DNA of 64,000 nucleotides from Glandiceps talaboti (Eukaryota > Hemichordata > Enteropneusta > Spengelidae), in assembly GCF_964340395.1 (NCBI RefSeq), contig NC_135558.1, forward strand, positions 18,963,371-19,027,370, given 5' to 3'. Position 1 is the stretch's first letter. Each line of letters begins with the position of its first letter. A program made the position numbers and the translations under genes. Shown here piece after piece: positions 31,362 through 42,040 of the stretch. The notes under the pieces were generated by a model. The model made no database searches and was not told the origin of the DNA. It saw only the letters and a list, made by a program, of their open reading frames with translations.

Positions 31362-34200
31362 TGTGTTACCCATAATGACTGCTTTAATATGCATAGATTA
31401 ACGAACATATTAAGATCACCCATCATTGTTGCCATGGTAACTGTGTCAGCCATCTTGGATTATTGGTAGACAGATAAATATAGCTGCAATGTAGCCAAAG
31501 TTTCATCAATTTGACATCAACATTACATGTACTCGACCTTAATACATACAACATCTTCGTCCATTAGCAAAGTGTATATGTTATTTATCATATTGTGTTG
31601 TTTAGATTATTATAAACCATTTAGTGTTTACCATGACTTTCATTGTCTTCCACATATGCAACTCCTCATAGTGCATGTTGAATGTTTCTAGAACCCTCAG
31701 GCCAGCATATAGAACTAACAGTAATCAAAACCCCAGAATATTAAGGTTAGATTTTAACTTGTAACACACAAGAGGCAAATAGTGATACAAATGTGTGTGA
31801 GTTCAAAGTACAGTACGAGTGCTTGTTCCTAGCACCACTTTCGTTAATTAGGTTGTGTCATTGATTGTATGTCTGGTTATACAGACAAAGTAGATATATC
31901 GGAAGTGTTGCAAAATCTAGAACAATCCTAAATAGTGGTGACAGTGCTGTTCAGTAATGCGTGCATCTTCACAGTATACAAATGCCTGTAGGGCTCAAGT
32001 GGCACTGTCTGTGGACATTACTGAGGTCTTATTTTTGGTGAAAATCAATGTATAATATGTACATAAGCTAAACTTATATAAGAGCAAATTAACATGTTGC
32101 TTGATGTGATTGAACATGTTTTATTGGTCGTAGAGATGTAAAGATATATCTAAATCAAGTCAAGAGTCATAAAGCGTCCATATGGATGAAGACTGGGTAT
32201 TTGTTTGGGATTTTCGATTTATAAAACAATTTTATCATGGCTTCCTAATTGAAAAGTCAATGTGAAAAAACATATGCCAAGTTCTTGTTTGTAACTCAAT
32301 AAATTGCAGAAGATTACTAAATGTGTAAAATGTTTTGTTATTGTATGTACAATAACAAACTTGTACACATTTTTTTGACTTTTTGCATTGTATTGAGTTT
32401 AATACAAACAGACTTATTCTATATTGTTTCACATTGATTTTTCAAGCAGGAAGTCATGATTAAATTGCTTTATAAATTAAAAGTCCAAAATAAATAGCCA
32501 ATCGTCATCCATGCAGTCTGCCTCTTTGAAATACATTTTATTGATGAATTGGTACGCAAATGTTGAAACCCTTCATACCTATTTGTACCATGCATCGATA
32601 CCACAATGTCATTATAAAACCGCATTCAATATATGATATGTAATTTTCACCGTAATGAGTTCACTAGCATGTTAAGAGAACATTCAAGATTGAAGATACA
32701 AGAATTCAAAATTTCGTTCAAAAAACATCAACAAATGAATGTTACTTTTAGAAAAGATGAATGTTATGTGGTCATATTTGTATCAAAGTGGTAATGCAAA
32801 CAAGTTGTATTAGTAATGGTATAAAACTCTTTGAAAGTGAACAGAATGTTAAAATGTCACAGGAGAACAGAGTATGAATTTAAGGATGTCTTGTTAGTTG
32901 AACTGATTATTAAAACCATTTCAAATCACCAAATAGATTTAACTTTCATTTTATAACCAGCATGTTATATAACACTATATGTATGCTCATCGTGGAAACA
33001 CTGTGTGTGTGTGTGTGTTTCCCAATCAAAGGGAAAGAAGAGAACTTGTGTACATGTATGAAGCATGTTACATTTATAGGACCTTCACTCCCATATGATA
33101 ATAGAGATGTTTAGATACACGTTAGAAAGCATACGAGCAAGGAAGCGTGACGGTGCAGCAATACATGTACAATGCAATGTGTACAGCGTTGTGTTTACCT
33201 ACACAATCAGAACACAAACTTGAATCTTCGAATTCTGTCCAGAAGGCCAAACACATGACTTTGTTTTCCAAACTTGTCTATTGAGATATTTTTCATGAAA
33301 GCATGGAGAGGAAAAAAAACAACAATTCATTTACTGTTACATTTCCAAACTTTAATATAAAAAATTATGACATTAACAATAAAAGAAAAATGACAAAAAC
33401 TTAACACATATTTACAGTTATGTCTAGACCACCGGTACCACTGCCCTTTTCACGTTGCAGTGTCTGCTACAGAATCATGCATAGGTTGCTCTGAATCACA
33501 TGACCTTGATATTACGCATATAGAGCACATGTAAATACGTGCATCTAAATCTCTCTAAAACATACATCATTGACATCTATAATCATATCAGCAAACTAAA
33601 TCTACAATGTTGTTTGCTTACAAGTTATATATCATATCAAATAAATTTTGTTTTCATTTTCAGTCATGTGCATGTTATGTGATTGAAATGCATGTTATGC
33701 ATGGTCAATGATGTTGATTTGACTAGATATGTTCATAATATCCGACAAATTTTGTATAATCAGCATGTTCATGGGGTGGGGGGGGGACTGCGGGTCTTTA
33801 CCTCAATGTTCAACCGTTATCATTTTAAATATCAAACCATTATAAACACTTTAAGGAGCAACATTCAATAATATCTGTAATGATTTGTGATGATAATACT
33901 CGGACAAAATGAAATCCAATCCTGATTCTCACCCTGTCTAACTAGTCAGTTGATATTTGTTCCCATTGTAACTCTTATATCTGCAACTCTGTTGCCACTC
34001 GATGTTTTAGTAACAGGTACACATATCTCTTTAAGTTTAGTAATTTTTCCTTTAGTTTCATTTATTTGAAGTGTATAGAGATGAAGCATGCAGCTGATCC
34101 AATATCCTATACCATCCAGGTGGCATGGCTGTATACAAATGTATCTTGGGTGTGACTAATATCATACTTGTATTTAACTTGAAGGAGTTGACTTCTTTGA
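31362..34200. other. DUSP12 3' region and intergenic sequence
   Basis: The 3' UTR should begin here, but I cannot fix the polyadenylation site. The stretch also contains a MITE relative (32170-32527) and a (GT)n run (about 33002-33018). No other exon was recognised. Confidence 0.5.
32170..32527. mobile_element. MITE related to the TTAA element, copy 2
   Basis: Arms share GTCCATATGGATGAAGAC, ACATATGCCAAGTTC and TTTGTTATTGTATGTACAAT with the copy at 7450-7803. The right arm ends ATCGTCATCCATG. The target-site duplication is eroded and substitutions are frequent, so this is an older copy. Confidence 0.7.
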
Positions 34201-34234
34201 GATATTCAATGAATTTAATAGTCAATCAAGTTTA

Positions 34235-34300
34235 TATATTGCCAATTTCCAGAGCAATATTCTGTTCTGTTCTGTTCTGTTCTTCTTCTTTTTGGTGTTT
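34235..34300. repeat. retroposon-tail-like block and (TTCTG)n
   Basis: TTGCCAATTTCCAGAGCAAT matches the block at 26950, followed by four to five TTCTG units. It lies at the left edge of the retroelement cluster. Confidence 0.45.
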
Positions 34301-34455
34301 TGCATACAGATGCATTGCCCGGTTGTCAGTCCGTAGTTTTCTGAATAGCAACGGGTGCAGGCATGTAGTCGGTTTCAGCTTGCCTGGTTGCAGCCATTCT
34401 CAGTGTTTAAGTTGTTACAAATTTCCTTTCCGCTGAACTTGATGCAAGGGTGCCC

Positions 34456-35046
34456 TCAGCAGTCCAGGTCGTCAGAACCGGAAGTTGAGGAGAAAGCACT
34501 TCCGGTATTTGTAGTAGTATTGGGAGAAGTGAGTTGGTTACAGAAACCCGTTGTATGGCTGAGACTGTTACAAATCCGACAGGCATTGGATTTCTGCCCA
34601 GGGAATATTGAACAAAATAAATTGTTGTCACCTTTGGACCAGTCTACCTTAATATTATGCAGTTCCAGCTGCACTGCTGCCTGAGCAGAGAATGCATGGT
34701 CATATTCATAGAAAGAGAGACCCGAGTAATGAGTGGCCATGTCAATAATGTCCCATTGGTATGAATCTAGTTCTGCCTGACGATTTGGGTAAGCTCCGCA
34801 CGTAATGTTCTTATAAATCGAAAATGCGAGGATGAATTCTTGTAAGGTCAAGGGTCTAGAGAGGCGAATGTCTTGTAGTGGACGTAGTGTATATGCATCA
34901 TCAACAACAATATGGCAGTCATAGTTCATTTGCTTGTAGGTATAAGGAGACAAGCCAAGTTGACATCCTTACCTTGCAGTATATCTTGACGGGTAGAAGC
35001 CGACACTAGCTCGATGTGGGGCCGGCTGTCAGAGGCGGTGCCCGAC
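34456..35046 (-). pseudogene. DIRS-like retrotransposon gag fragment, copy A (frameshifted)
   Basis: Minus-strand coding starts at ATG 35046 (MSGTASDSRPHIELV, then GKDVNLACLLIP). After a +1/-1 shift around 34950 it continues as PLTLQEFILAFSIYKN, ELDSYQWDIIDMATHYSG, YEYDHAFSAQAA, IKVDWSKGDNNLFC and a CxxC...H...C knuckle. Copy B at 38886-39480 has the same blocks in the same order. These blocks resemble the N-terminal (gag-like) protein of tyrosine-recombinase elements (DIRS/Ngaro). No reverse transcriptase or recombinase of that class is seen beside it. The frameshift makes this copy inactive. Confidence 0.6.
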
Positions 35047-35094
35047 ATTGTGAGGAGGTCGGGGTCACTTTGTCCATTGTTTGTGTTGTTGGTA

Positions 35095-35487
35095 TCATCG
35101 CCTTGAGTGGTGCGATCTCAAAAATCTCTGGCAGATATGTGTGAGTGTGATATTGTGTGATCCAAAATGCTTTACTTGTGAATGAGCGGCGATCACAACA
35201 AGTTTTGTGAAGTGATTTTCTCGTGGGAGAAGTATTGGAAATTTAGCATCGCAACTCAAAGGGGCGTTATGAAGCCTGTCACCAACATGGATAAACCCTT
35301 CCTCGTTGAGAAATAAGCGAAGTTGATTGGCTAACAGGCCTGCAAATTTCTGTTTCTTACTCAACACCTTTATTTCCGCAGTGTATGCGCGATTCTGAAC
35401 GTCATGGATCCATTGATTTTCTGTGGCATCAATCTCTTGAGCCGTCAGGCGGTCGCCATGATGACGGTCTTGCCCTGTGACCTTCAA
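35095..35487 (-). pseudogene. BEL/Pao integrase N-terminal region (copy 1)
   Basis: Carries the pre-integrase pattern of Pao elements: IHVGDRLHNAPLSCDAKFPI, LPRENHFTKLVVIAAHSQV and a degraded HHCC zinc segment 'HFGSHNITLTHICQRF'. It is truncated before the catalytic core (no DDE residues). Inactive fragment. Confidence 0.7.
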
Positions 35488-35570
35488 ATTGTTAATGAAA
35501 CGTAAGACGTATGCACTTATGCATAGAAGTTTAGATAAGGAAGTATATTTGCGCGAGTCAATAACGTTAG

Positions 35571-35798
35571 CTATGTAGAAACCTCGGGGTATGTAGAAAC
35601 TTTGTGTGTAATTTGGTTGTCGTTTGTCGAAACGATTTCATCAGCGATGTGTAACACTTGACTATCGAAATTATCACAAACAGGCCAATCACCGAATTTT
35701 AGCCATTCCGGACCGTACCACCACAGACTGTTGTCTGTGAGTTGGGTTGAGTGAATTTCGCGAGATATCAAATCAGCTGGATTATCAGTGTAGGACAA
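35571..35798 (-). pseudogene. BEL/Pao RNase H-end region (copy 1)
   Basis: DNPADLISREIHSTQLTDN with SLWWYGPEWL is the conserved DNPAD..SRG....L..S.LWW.GP.WL signature between RNase H and integrase in Pao elements. It is separated from the RT by stops and shifts. Confidence 0.75.
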
Positions 35799-35924
35799 TA
35801 TTTGTACTCACTACTTATTTTGTTTGCTTTGATTTTGGTGACTCTATTGTTTACAAAACAAGGTAGTTTCTTGTTGCCGTGTAACCAGTGTAGAACAATT
35901 TGACTGTCAGACGCTAATGACTTC

Positions 35925-36692
35925 TCATTTTGTAACGTATGGCAGGCTTTCAGATTGCTCTAAATCTTTCTTCGGGAAACCAAGTAAATCAGAATTTGTA
36001 TCCCAACGCAAACCCAAAAAGTTAGTAATCGACTCTGAACAGGAAATATTTGCCTTCGCGGCTATTTCCTTTAATTCTGTGCTATTCGTGGCCCATTCTC
36101 GTAGGTTAAATCTGCTTGATTTCATGAGATTTAAAGCCGTAGTGTCGTAATTGATGAGTTTCCGTTCTGTGTTTTGTCCGCTAAAAACATTATCTACATA
36201 GATATTCTTGCTCAAATCTGAGGCAATTTCGGAACCATCATTTTCTAAGTGAAACTTTAAAGTAGAGTTCAGAATGAATGGTGAGCAGGCTTCACCAAAA
36301 AGTATTACCTTGAAGTGGTAAATATCAAACAAACTGTGTGGGTCGTGTGGATCAGATATCCACATGAATTTAGTGAAATCGCGATCGGATTCATCGAGGC
36401 CGATGTGAAGACATGCTTTCTCGATATCAGCAGAAACGCCAAATTTATGTAAATGAAAATGCATGATGATTGAAGCGAGATCATTTAGAAGTGATGGACC
36501 CGCATCTAAACAATCATTCAGGCTAGGATGGTTCCTGACTTTACAGCTATCGCAAACTATCCTAATAGGTGTTGTCTCGGAATTTTTCTTCACGGGATGA
36601 TGTGGTAAATAATGACCTAAAGTCATATCATCATGAGGTACTCTTTCAATGAAACAGCGTGTTAACTGTTCTTTGATCAGTCTCTTGTACAC
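35925..36692 (-). pseudogene. BEL/Pao reverse transcriptase fragment (copy 1)
   Basis: 255 open codons covering the Pao RT: HYLPHHPVKK, RIVCDSCKVRN (D/S..A-like), SLNDCLDAGPSLLNDL, FGVSADIEKACLHIGLDESD with the D of the catalytic triad, FKVILFGEACSPFILNSTL, then 'IYVDNVFSG'. The usual Y-(M/V)-DD is YVDN here, as is common in this superfamily. The upstream part of the domain (about 36700-36900) is present but frameshifted. Not an active enzyme gene as it stands. Confidence 0.85.
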
Positions 36693-36989
36693 CTGTCTAG
36701 TCTCCGGAGTCCGTCATGCGATCATAGCGCGCGTTCTCTTTTCACATATATTTCTGTTTGTAGGTAGTTGGGGGTGATTGTCATGCCAGGGAAGTTTCGC
36801 TGCATAGTGATCGTTTTCTAAACGGAGGTGTGTTCGAGTAAAATTGTCATAGACTGCTGCGAATCATCAGTTATGCCAATACTTTCAACATCCAAAAAAC
36901 TTTGAAGTAAAGAATCCTCATTCACTGTGTGTGTGGCGACATGCGCGCATTACAGTTGAAGTGGGAGAGGGATTGGGATTTGGTGATTG

Positions 36990-37200
36990 GAGGGGCCTGA
37001 ATAACAAATAGCCCAATTTGGAAGACACTGCTGTGGGTCCCTCAACACGGATGACATGATCACCAACAAATGAATAATAGTAATCAGCACGGATCAAGAT
37101 TTTTGCTCACTAGACACTGGGTGCGCTAATTCTAATCCCTGCAAATATGGTAATCTGGCAATGCTAGCAGTTGATCTTAAATAATTTGTAAGTGGTGTTG
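36990..37200 (-). pseudogene. BEL/Pao aspartic protease remnant (copy 1)
   Basis: Broken minus-strand translation contains LQGLELAHPVSS and, in a shifted frame, a GADYYYSFVGDHV-like run and a GPTAVSSKLGYLL-like run. These are the end of the DUF1758/Pao peptidase unit. At least one frameshift lies inside. Confidence 0.55.
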
Positions 37201-37215
37201 TAATCTGAGGAACAA

Positions 37216-37587
37216 TTAATGCACGTATAATGACATTGAATTCTTGCGGGTTGTTGTCAGGAATGAGGCGGGTGCTGGTGGTTGCCTGGCATGGTCGATG
37301 ACGAAGTCGTTGATTGACTCACCAGCTCTGTCTGCGTTGATTTCGAGTAGGATTGTTGCCCGTAAACTTTTCAGTGTCCATTCTTCTTCTCCTTTGTCAT
37401 GTGGTATCTGCTTTCTTATCATGGTCGGTAACTTCTCTAGAATTATGGGGACCAGCAAATCTCTGTAAGTCTCTTCCAATTTGCCGAGTGCATTCAAACC
37501 ACGGATGTAACCTTCAAGTGTATTATGAAAGGTTACAATACTGTTTAGTGTTCCAGTAGGCTTTTCCAGTTGCCATAAGGCCTTCAT
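37216..37587 (-). pseudogene. BEL/Pao gag (DUF1759-type) C-terminal part (copy 1)
   Basis: Contains ALWQLEKPTGTLNSIVTFHN, GYIRGLNALGK, YRDLLVPIILEKLP and IRKQIPHDKGEEEWTLKSLR, the pattern of Pao gag proteins (L..P.......L..F...E.....L..LG......L...I..KLP). It matches the paralogous gags at 47092 and 45222 only distantly, so copy 1 is a different BEL family. Confidence 0.75.
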
Positions 37588-37722
37588 GTAGGTGCTGATT
37601 ATTTTCTGTGGTTGTCCGTATCATTTTGTTAAGAGTTCTATAGCGTTAGCATAGTTAGGGTATGAAAGTTGTAATCATTGGATTGTTTTTGCTGCTTCTC
37701 TCTCTAAATGAGCCCTCAAATA

Positions 37723-38223
37723 TTAGAATTTTTGGACATCATCTAGGCTAGTATCGTTGTGTATAGCAGCTTCGAACCCTTCTTTGAACGACTGCCAGGA
37801 AAGAATGTCACCACTGAAAGGAGTGAGTGTCAGTTTCGGCAGGTTGACTTTTCGTACTGTTGCTCGTGAGGTAGAAACCGAAGAGATACTTACGGTTTCG
37901 CTCGTGAGTATGAGTGTCATCGGAGTTGATTTCCACTCCAGAAAACTTTCGAATCACACCAAGTTTTCTGTCATCTCGATGTCGTAGTCATCTGCCTCTT
38001 CGAATGCTCAATCGTATTTGGCTGCTTCCAAGCGGTTCAGTATCTTGTCGTCCAGAGACTTGATCTGGTCTAGTTTTGTAGTCATACTTCTGATCGTTGC
38101 TCTGAGTACATTGACCTGGGATTGTTGGAGTGTCTCCTCTGTTGAGATAATTCCTTGTGCTTTGTTGATGAGTTTGGTCATCTGACCGCGGTGGCCCTCT
38201 CTGCTTTGCTTGTCCTTCTCCAA
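37723..38223 (-). pseudogene. BEL/Pao gag N-terminal part (copy 1)
   Basis: Two frames: EKDKQSREGHRGQMTKLINK...LEAAKYD (38223-38008, helical), then after a stop VNLPKLTLTPFSGDILSWQS plus EGFEAAIHND (37920-37723). The latter is the DUF1759 core motif LPKL.LP.FSGD...W..F...F. Confidence 0.75.
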
Positions 38224-38229
38224 TTCTGA

Positions 38230-38700
38230 GATCCTGGTCTTGGCACCAGCAAATGTAGCGTGTACACTTGAGAGAGTGGTTCGTCAGAGAGAGAGAGAGA
38301 GGACAAGTGGCCAGAGTAGGGGAGACCAGATGCATGGAGTTGAATGTCTAAACCACATCTGAAGTTTATTACAAACTCTACAAGTTTACATAAGCTCTAA
38401 AACTACAAGTCAAGGGGGTGTTCCCATAAAGAAGTGAATTACCGTTTACATACTAGTAATTAACATAATTGACTGTTGATGGGAAGAGTTAAAAACTACA
38501 CGTGGTTTCCAACAGATTGGTATGTTGAGTGTAGTATAAGAAGGGAACTGAGAGAACTTACTCTGAAAATGACACCAGCTACATTAGTTCCAGTGTTAAA
38601 ACCTTCTATAAGTCCGTCAATCAGGTGATTTACAAAATCTTGTGTATGGATGGTTAGCTAGATAAGTTGATAATCGTTCAATGTTAATGGGAGTATAATG
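38230..38700 (-). mobile_element. BEL/Pao primer binding site and 5' LTR (copy 1)
   Basis: The minus strand reads TGGTGCCAAGACCAGGATC (38248-38230), starting TGG as a tRNA 3'-CCA primer site should, directly before the gag leader. To its right on the plus strand is LTR-like sequence with an AATAAA-type signal (GTTTGTAATAAACTTC) and a (GA)n run. The outer LTR boundary is not defined and no second LTR was found. Confidence 0.5.
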
Positions 38701-38885
38701 TAACTGCCAGGGGGTTAGAGATAATGTTCATTATAATGTTTTTTCCCTGGCCGTTTCCCATTTTTTTGCTTCATCACATACTGATTTAGGGCAGTCTTTT
38801 TTGCAGATCAAACAAACGTGGAGGTTAGCGCATGGTTCATCCCATATCGCCGTTGCAATTATTACAAATTTCACGTCCTTGTATT

Positions 38886-39480
38886 TTAACTCTGGTAATC
38901 TTGCAGTTTTCCTGGTCTCTTGCCCTTGAGGTACTTTGGGCAGAAATTAGCTGTATGGCACAAGTTGCAACTTAATGGCTTGTGGTTGGCGAAAATATTA
39001 CAGAATAAGGTATTATTCCTGATGGACCAATCTACTTTGACATTGTGGTACTTTAGATGGGCTGTGGCTTTGGCACTAAACTGCTTGTGATATTCATAGA
39101 AACCTTTACCACCATATCTGTTACCCATGTCGATCAAGTCCCTTTCGTATAGGTCTAGTTCTAATCTGCGTTGTGGGAATGCGTCGCTCATCACATTTTT
39201 ATAGATGCCGAAAGCTTGAATAAACTCACTTAATGAAGGTCTTTATTGAGTCTGCTGTCTATCTTACTTGTCTGTCTTGTCATTTGGATTATAATAGGGA
39301 ATTAGTAGGGCAGCGAGGTTGACATCCTTACCTTCGATAATATGTTTGCATAACACGGGAGTGATGGATCTACGAATGGTAGAGATTCGGCTGCCATACC
39401 AAACTGTGTCCTTGTACCAGTACCACCGCTCAAAGTTGATGGGTTCATTGCCAAATTTGGGTGTGGAGAGCACAAAACAG
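38886..39480 (-). pseudogene. DIRS-like retrotransposon gag fragment, copy B (frameshifted)
   Basis: Minus-strand blocks INFERWYWYKDTVWYG, CKHIIEGKDVNLAALLIP (39473-39264) and, in another frame, FPQRRLELDLYERDLIDMGN, YEYHKQFSAKATAHL, VKVDWSIRNNTLFCNIF and CNLCHTANFCPK (39194-38886). The blocks parallel copy A (GKDVNLA, ELD.Y..DLIDM, YEY...FSA.A, KVDWS..N.LFC, C..C). It is frameshifted between the two parts. Assignment to DIRS-like elements is by resemblance to their gag; RT and recombinase are absent. Confidence 0.55.
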
Positions 39481-39785
39481 AACCAAGCGTACCTGGGACA
39501 CCTTCTTCGCTGTTAGTTGGTAAAGGTGATTGGCCTGGCTGTTCCATCAAACCTATCTTGTTTGTGCCAGGGCCATTAGGTTTGCCTGCCTTTCCGCAAC
39601 CGTTGCGGTCAGACCTTGGATGGCTGTGTGGATGCTGCCATTTAGGTCAATTAGTTTCCTTCAATACCACAGAACCACAAAAAATGTGTAGAAATAAAAA
39701 GTTACTTGAAAGTGTTAAGGACTAGAGCAAAAAAGATCCCAACACCAAGGAAAACACACAAATCCTAGCTAATTACTGTGGTAAT

Positions 39786-40196
39786 CTAAAGCCTCATTGG
39801 GATAGAAAGCTGGGTGCACCATGTATGGTGAATGAAGCACAGTCCTTTTGATGTAGATTCTATTTGGTAGGTGACAACTGTTCTTTCTGGTGAGTTTGTG
39901 ATTCTTGGAATTGCAGTAACATCCAGGATGAGTTGAAGGAGGAGTGGTTTATTTTGCCATAGTTCTTCCCAATATTCAGTTCCAAGGTAATCTGTGATAA
40001 CAAGGTTCAATTTCTTCAATAGTGGTGCACAAATATGTTCTGTAATTGGGCACATGAGTAGAAAGTGAGATCTGGTTTCCAGTTGTTGCTGACACATTGG
40101 GCAAGTAGTATTGACGTTGTGTTGATTAAATTTCGCTTTATATGTTTGCAGTAAGTAAACATCAAGAAGGAGCGTCTTTTTTATACTGGCTTTCAT
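39786..40196 (-). pseudogene. non-LTR retrotransposon C-terminal fragment
   Basis: The minus frame shows LLDVYLLQTYKAKFNQ, TTCPMCQQQLETRSHFLLMC and LLKKLNL. The CP.C......E...H.L..C motif is typical of the C-terminus after the reverse transcriptase in non-LTR (LINE) polyproteins. The RT itself is absent, so this is a truncated 3' piece. Confidence 0.6.
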
Positions 40197-40419
40197 AATA
40201 TTGATTTTTGTCTAATCCTGTGTTCTTCCATATGTTGTGAAGCTGATTAAAATGTAAAGTTAACACAGTTAAGAAGTAATGGGTAAGCTTGTGCTTCCAG
40301 AATAGATTAATACTGTGTTTCACCATGTTTTTCCAGGAGTTTTCCTAAGGCATTTCTTGGAGGAGATCATGTGGTGCAAGCTGTATGTTTCCAATAGTCA
40401 CAGCAAGTGTTATTGTGCA

Positions 40420-40590
40420 GATTTTCTTCAAAATATTTTGACAGAATTGGCCCAAGCAACCATTACCACGCCCTTAGCAACAACTGAATGGCAGTATATT
40501 TTTGCCCAAATAACAACATCATCTGGTAGGCAAGTGAGTAAACATTCAAAAAATGTATGCAAATATCCCTAGCAACCATGACCACAGTAC
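40420..40590 (+). repeat. dispersed repeat with ATGCAAAT and CTAGCAAC, copy 2
   Basis: CAAGCAACCATTACCACGCC, CTTAGCAACAACTGAATGG and AAAAAATGTATGCAAATATC plus CCTAGCAACCATGACCAC occur in the same order as in the tandem units at 50610-50870 and in the fragment at 2990. Confidence 0.6.
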
Positions 40591-40599
40591 ATGGTATGG

Positions 40600-40910
40600 G
40601 TTACTCAGTAAACTCTCCTGGTCGAACTTTGAATTGAACACGTAGTTACATCCATGGCTACATACTGTGCTTCCTGAACACCATTACTTTGTTGTACACT
40701 TCGACATGTGACATTAATGAACGACAGAGAGTCTGTAGCTGTTTCTTCCCAAAACATTTCACTGTTGTTAACAGCCTCTAATAATGCCCGCTGTCAATGT
40801 GGTTGTGAATTCGATTCCACTGTAGCAAAAGTGTAATTTGCGAAGTTGTGCTTGAAGTGCATTGATTACGAGAATTGAAAGACTGTGTAGTACTGCAACT
40901 ATCATCAACA
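40600..40910 (-). pseudogene. unrecognised broken coding remnant
   Basis: In one minus frame 'SRNQCTSSTTSQITLLLQW', 'RIHNHIDSGHY', 'SLMSHVEVYNKVMVFRKHS' and 'RVQFKVRPGEFTE' appear, separated by single stop codons (TAG, TAG, TAA). Composition is coding-like but I cannot name a family. It may be a relic of a transposon protein. Confidence 0.25.
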
Positions 40911-41464
40911 CACTTCACAAACGGAAGCCTACGAACTATATGCTTTAGTATGAGTATATACTCCTCTAATATTGCCTGTAGAATAGGATCTGATTTGATG
41001 GCATATGTACCTAAATTTAGCTATCTTCTGTATATCTTCATAGTCATTCTAAGGCTCGGGCTCTACACCACTGCACCGAACACCATAACTATTAATGTTA
41101 AATCCATCCCTTTTCTTGCCTTTGCACTATGAATTTGTCTGTTTTATATCTTCATCAAAATGGTAATAAAAATAGTCGATAACAGGACATGTAATGTACA
41201 TACCAACTATAGCTTTGATGATATCGTCATCCAGGGAGTCTTTATCGTTTGCTCCAGTGAGATTCTTCCCTATAAGTTCATTGTTACTGTAAAAACAGTT
41301 TAGGAGATGGAGAGTGACACCTGTTCCACTTTTCTTTAACTTACTCTCCGCAATCCCTAGTTGATGCTCATACACATAGATCCTTGTTCCAGGCATCAGC
41401 TCAATCATCTGATGTATATGTTGAATCAAAATAAACAAAATCATAGTACATCTCTAGATTATCT

Positions 41465-41765
41465 TGCATTCAGTTTTTATGATCAGATATGTTTGATGAA
41501 AGCCACATTTCATCAAGTAACATCTACAAAAGGTGAGATAAGTACCACCTGTCCAATTTGTATACCATCATTTGTGAGCAGAGTCAGAGAGAGTACCAAT
41601 GAGCACCAAATTCAAACTACTCATTGTACATGTGCTTTGTTTTACTGTTTCTGCCCACATGGTGACATACTAATTGGACAGAGGGTACTTATCTCACTTT
41701 TTGTTAATGTTACTTGATTAAAAGTTGCCTTTATCAAACATGTTTGATCATAAAAACTGAGCGCA
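41465..41765. mobile_element. foldback element in the BEN-gene intron
   Basis: TTTTTATGATCAGATATGTT plus TGATGAAAG...AAAGGTGAGATAAGTACC...GTCCAATT is mirrored by AATTGGACAGAGGGTACTTA...CTCACTTTTTG...ATCAAACATGTTTGATCATA plus AAAA. The arms are about 100 bp and imperfect, separated by about 100 bp. No coding capacity. Confidence 0.7.
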
Positions 41766-41929
41766 AAATTAGTCTGGAGCGTTTTTTTTTGATGTGATGA
41801 TGAAATCATTGTATTGAATGCCTCCTTGAAAGGAAGGGAGTATATTATATATACTAGGATAGGCGGTCCCTGGACATTGGATGAAAGTAAGATGCATTGG
41901 ACAACCATAGCAAATCTGAGAGTGTGGTC

Positions 41930-42040
41930 TATTTAAGGGCAGTAAAATCCATTTTACAGGGATTCCCCACCAAAATTATGATACATTGTATGGGAACCAT
42001 TGCCAGTTTTACCTCTTACCAGGGTCCACCTTAGCAAAAA
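41930..42040. repeat. dispersed repeat family D, copy 4
   Basis: GGGCAGTAAAATCCATTTTA, then CAGGGATTCCCCACC and AAAATTATG, resembles copies at 16315, 25195 and 30310. Confidence 0.4.

Larger units (their letters stand above)
35095..38260 (-). mobile_element. degenerate BEL/Pao LTR retrotransposon, copy 1
   Basis: Minus-strand order from right to left is: primer binding site (38230-38248), gag (38223-37216), protease remnant (about 37200-36990), reverse transcriptase (about 36900-35925), RNase H-end region (35798-35571) and integrase zinc region (35487-35095). Many frameshifts and stops break it. The integrase core and the 3' LTR are missing; the element stops where the DIRS-like gag begins. 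The order gag-PR-RT-RH-IN and DUF1759-type gag identify the BEL/Pao superfamily. Confidence 0.8.
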
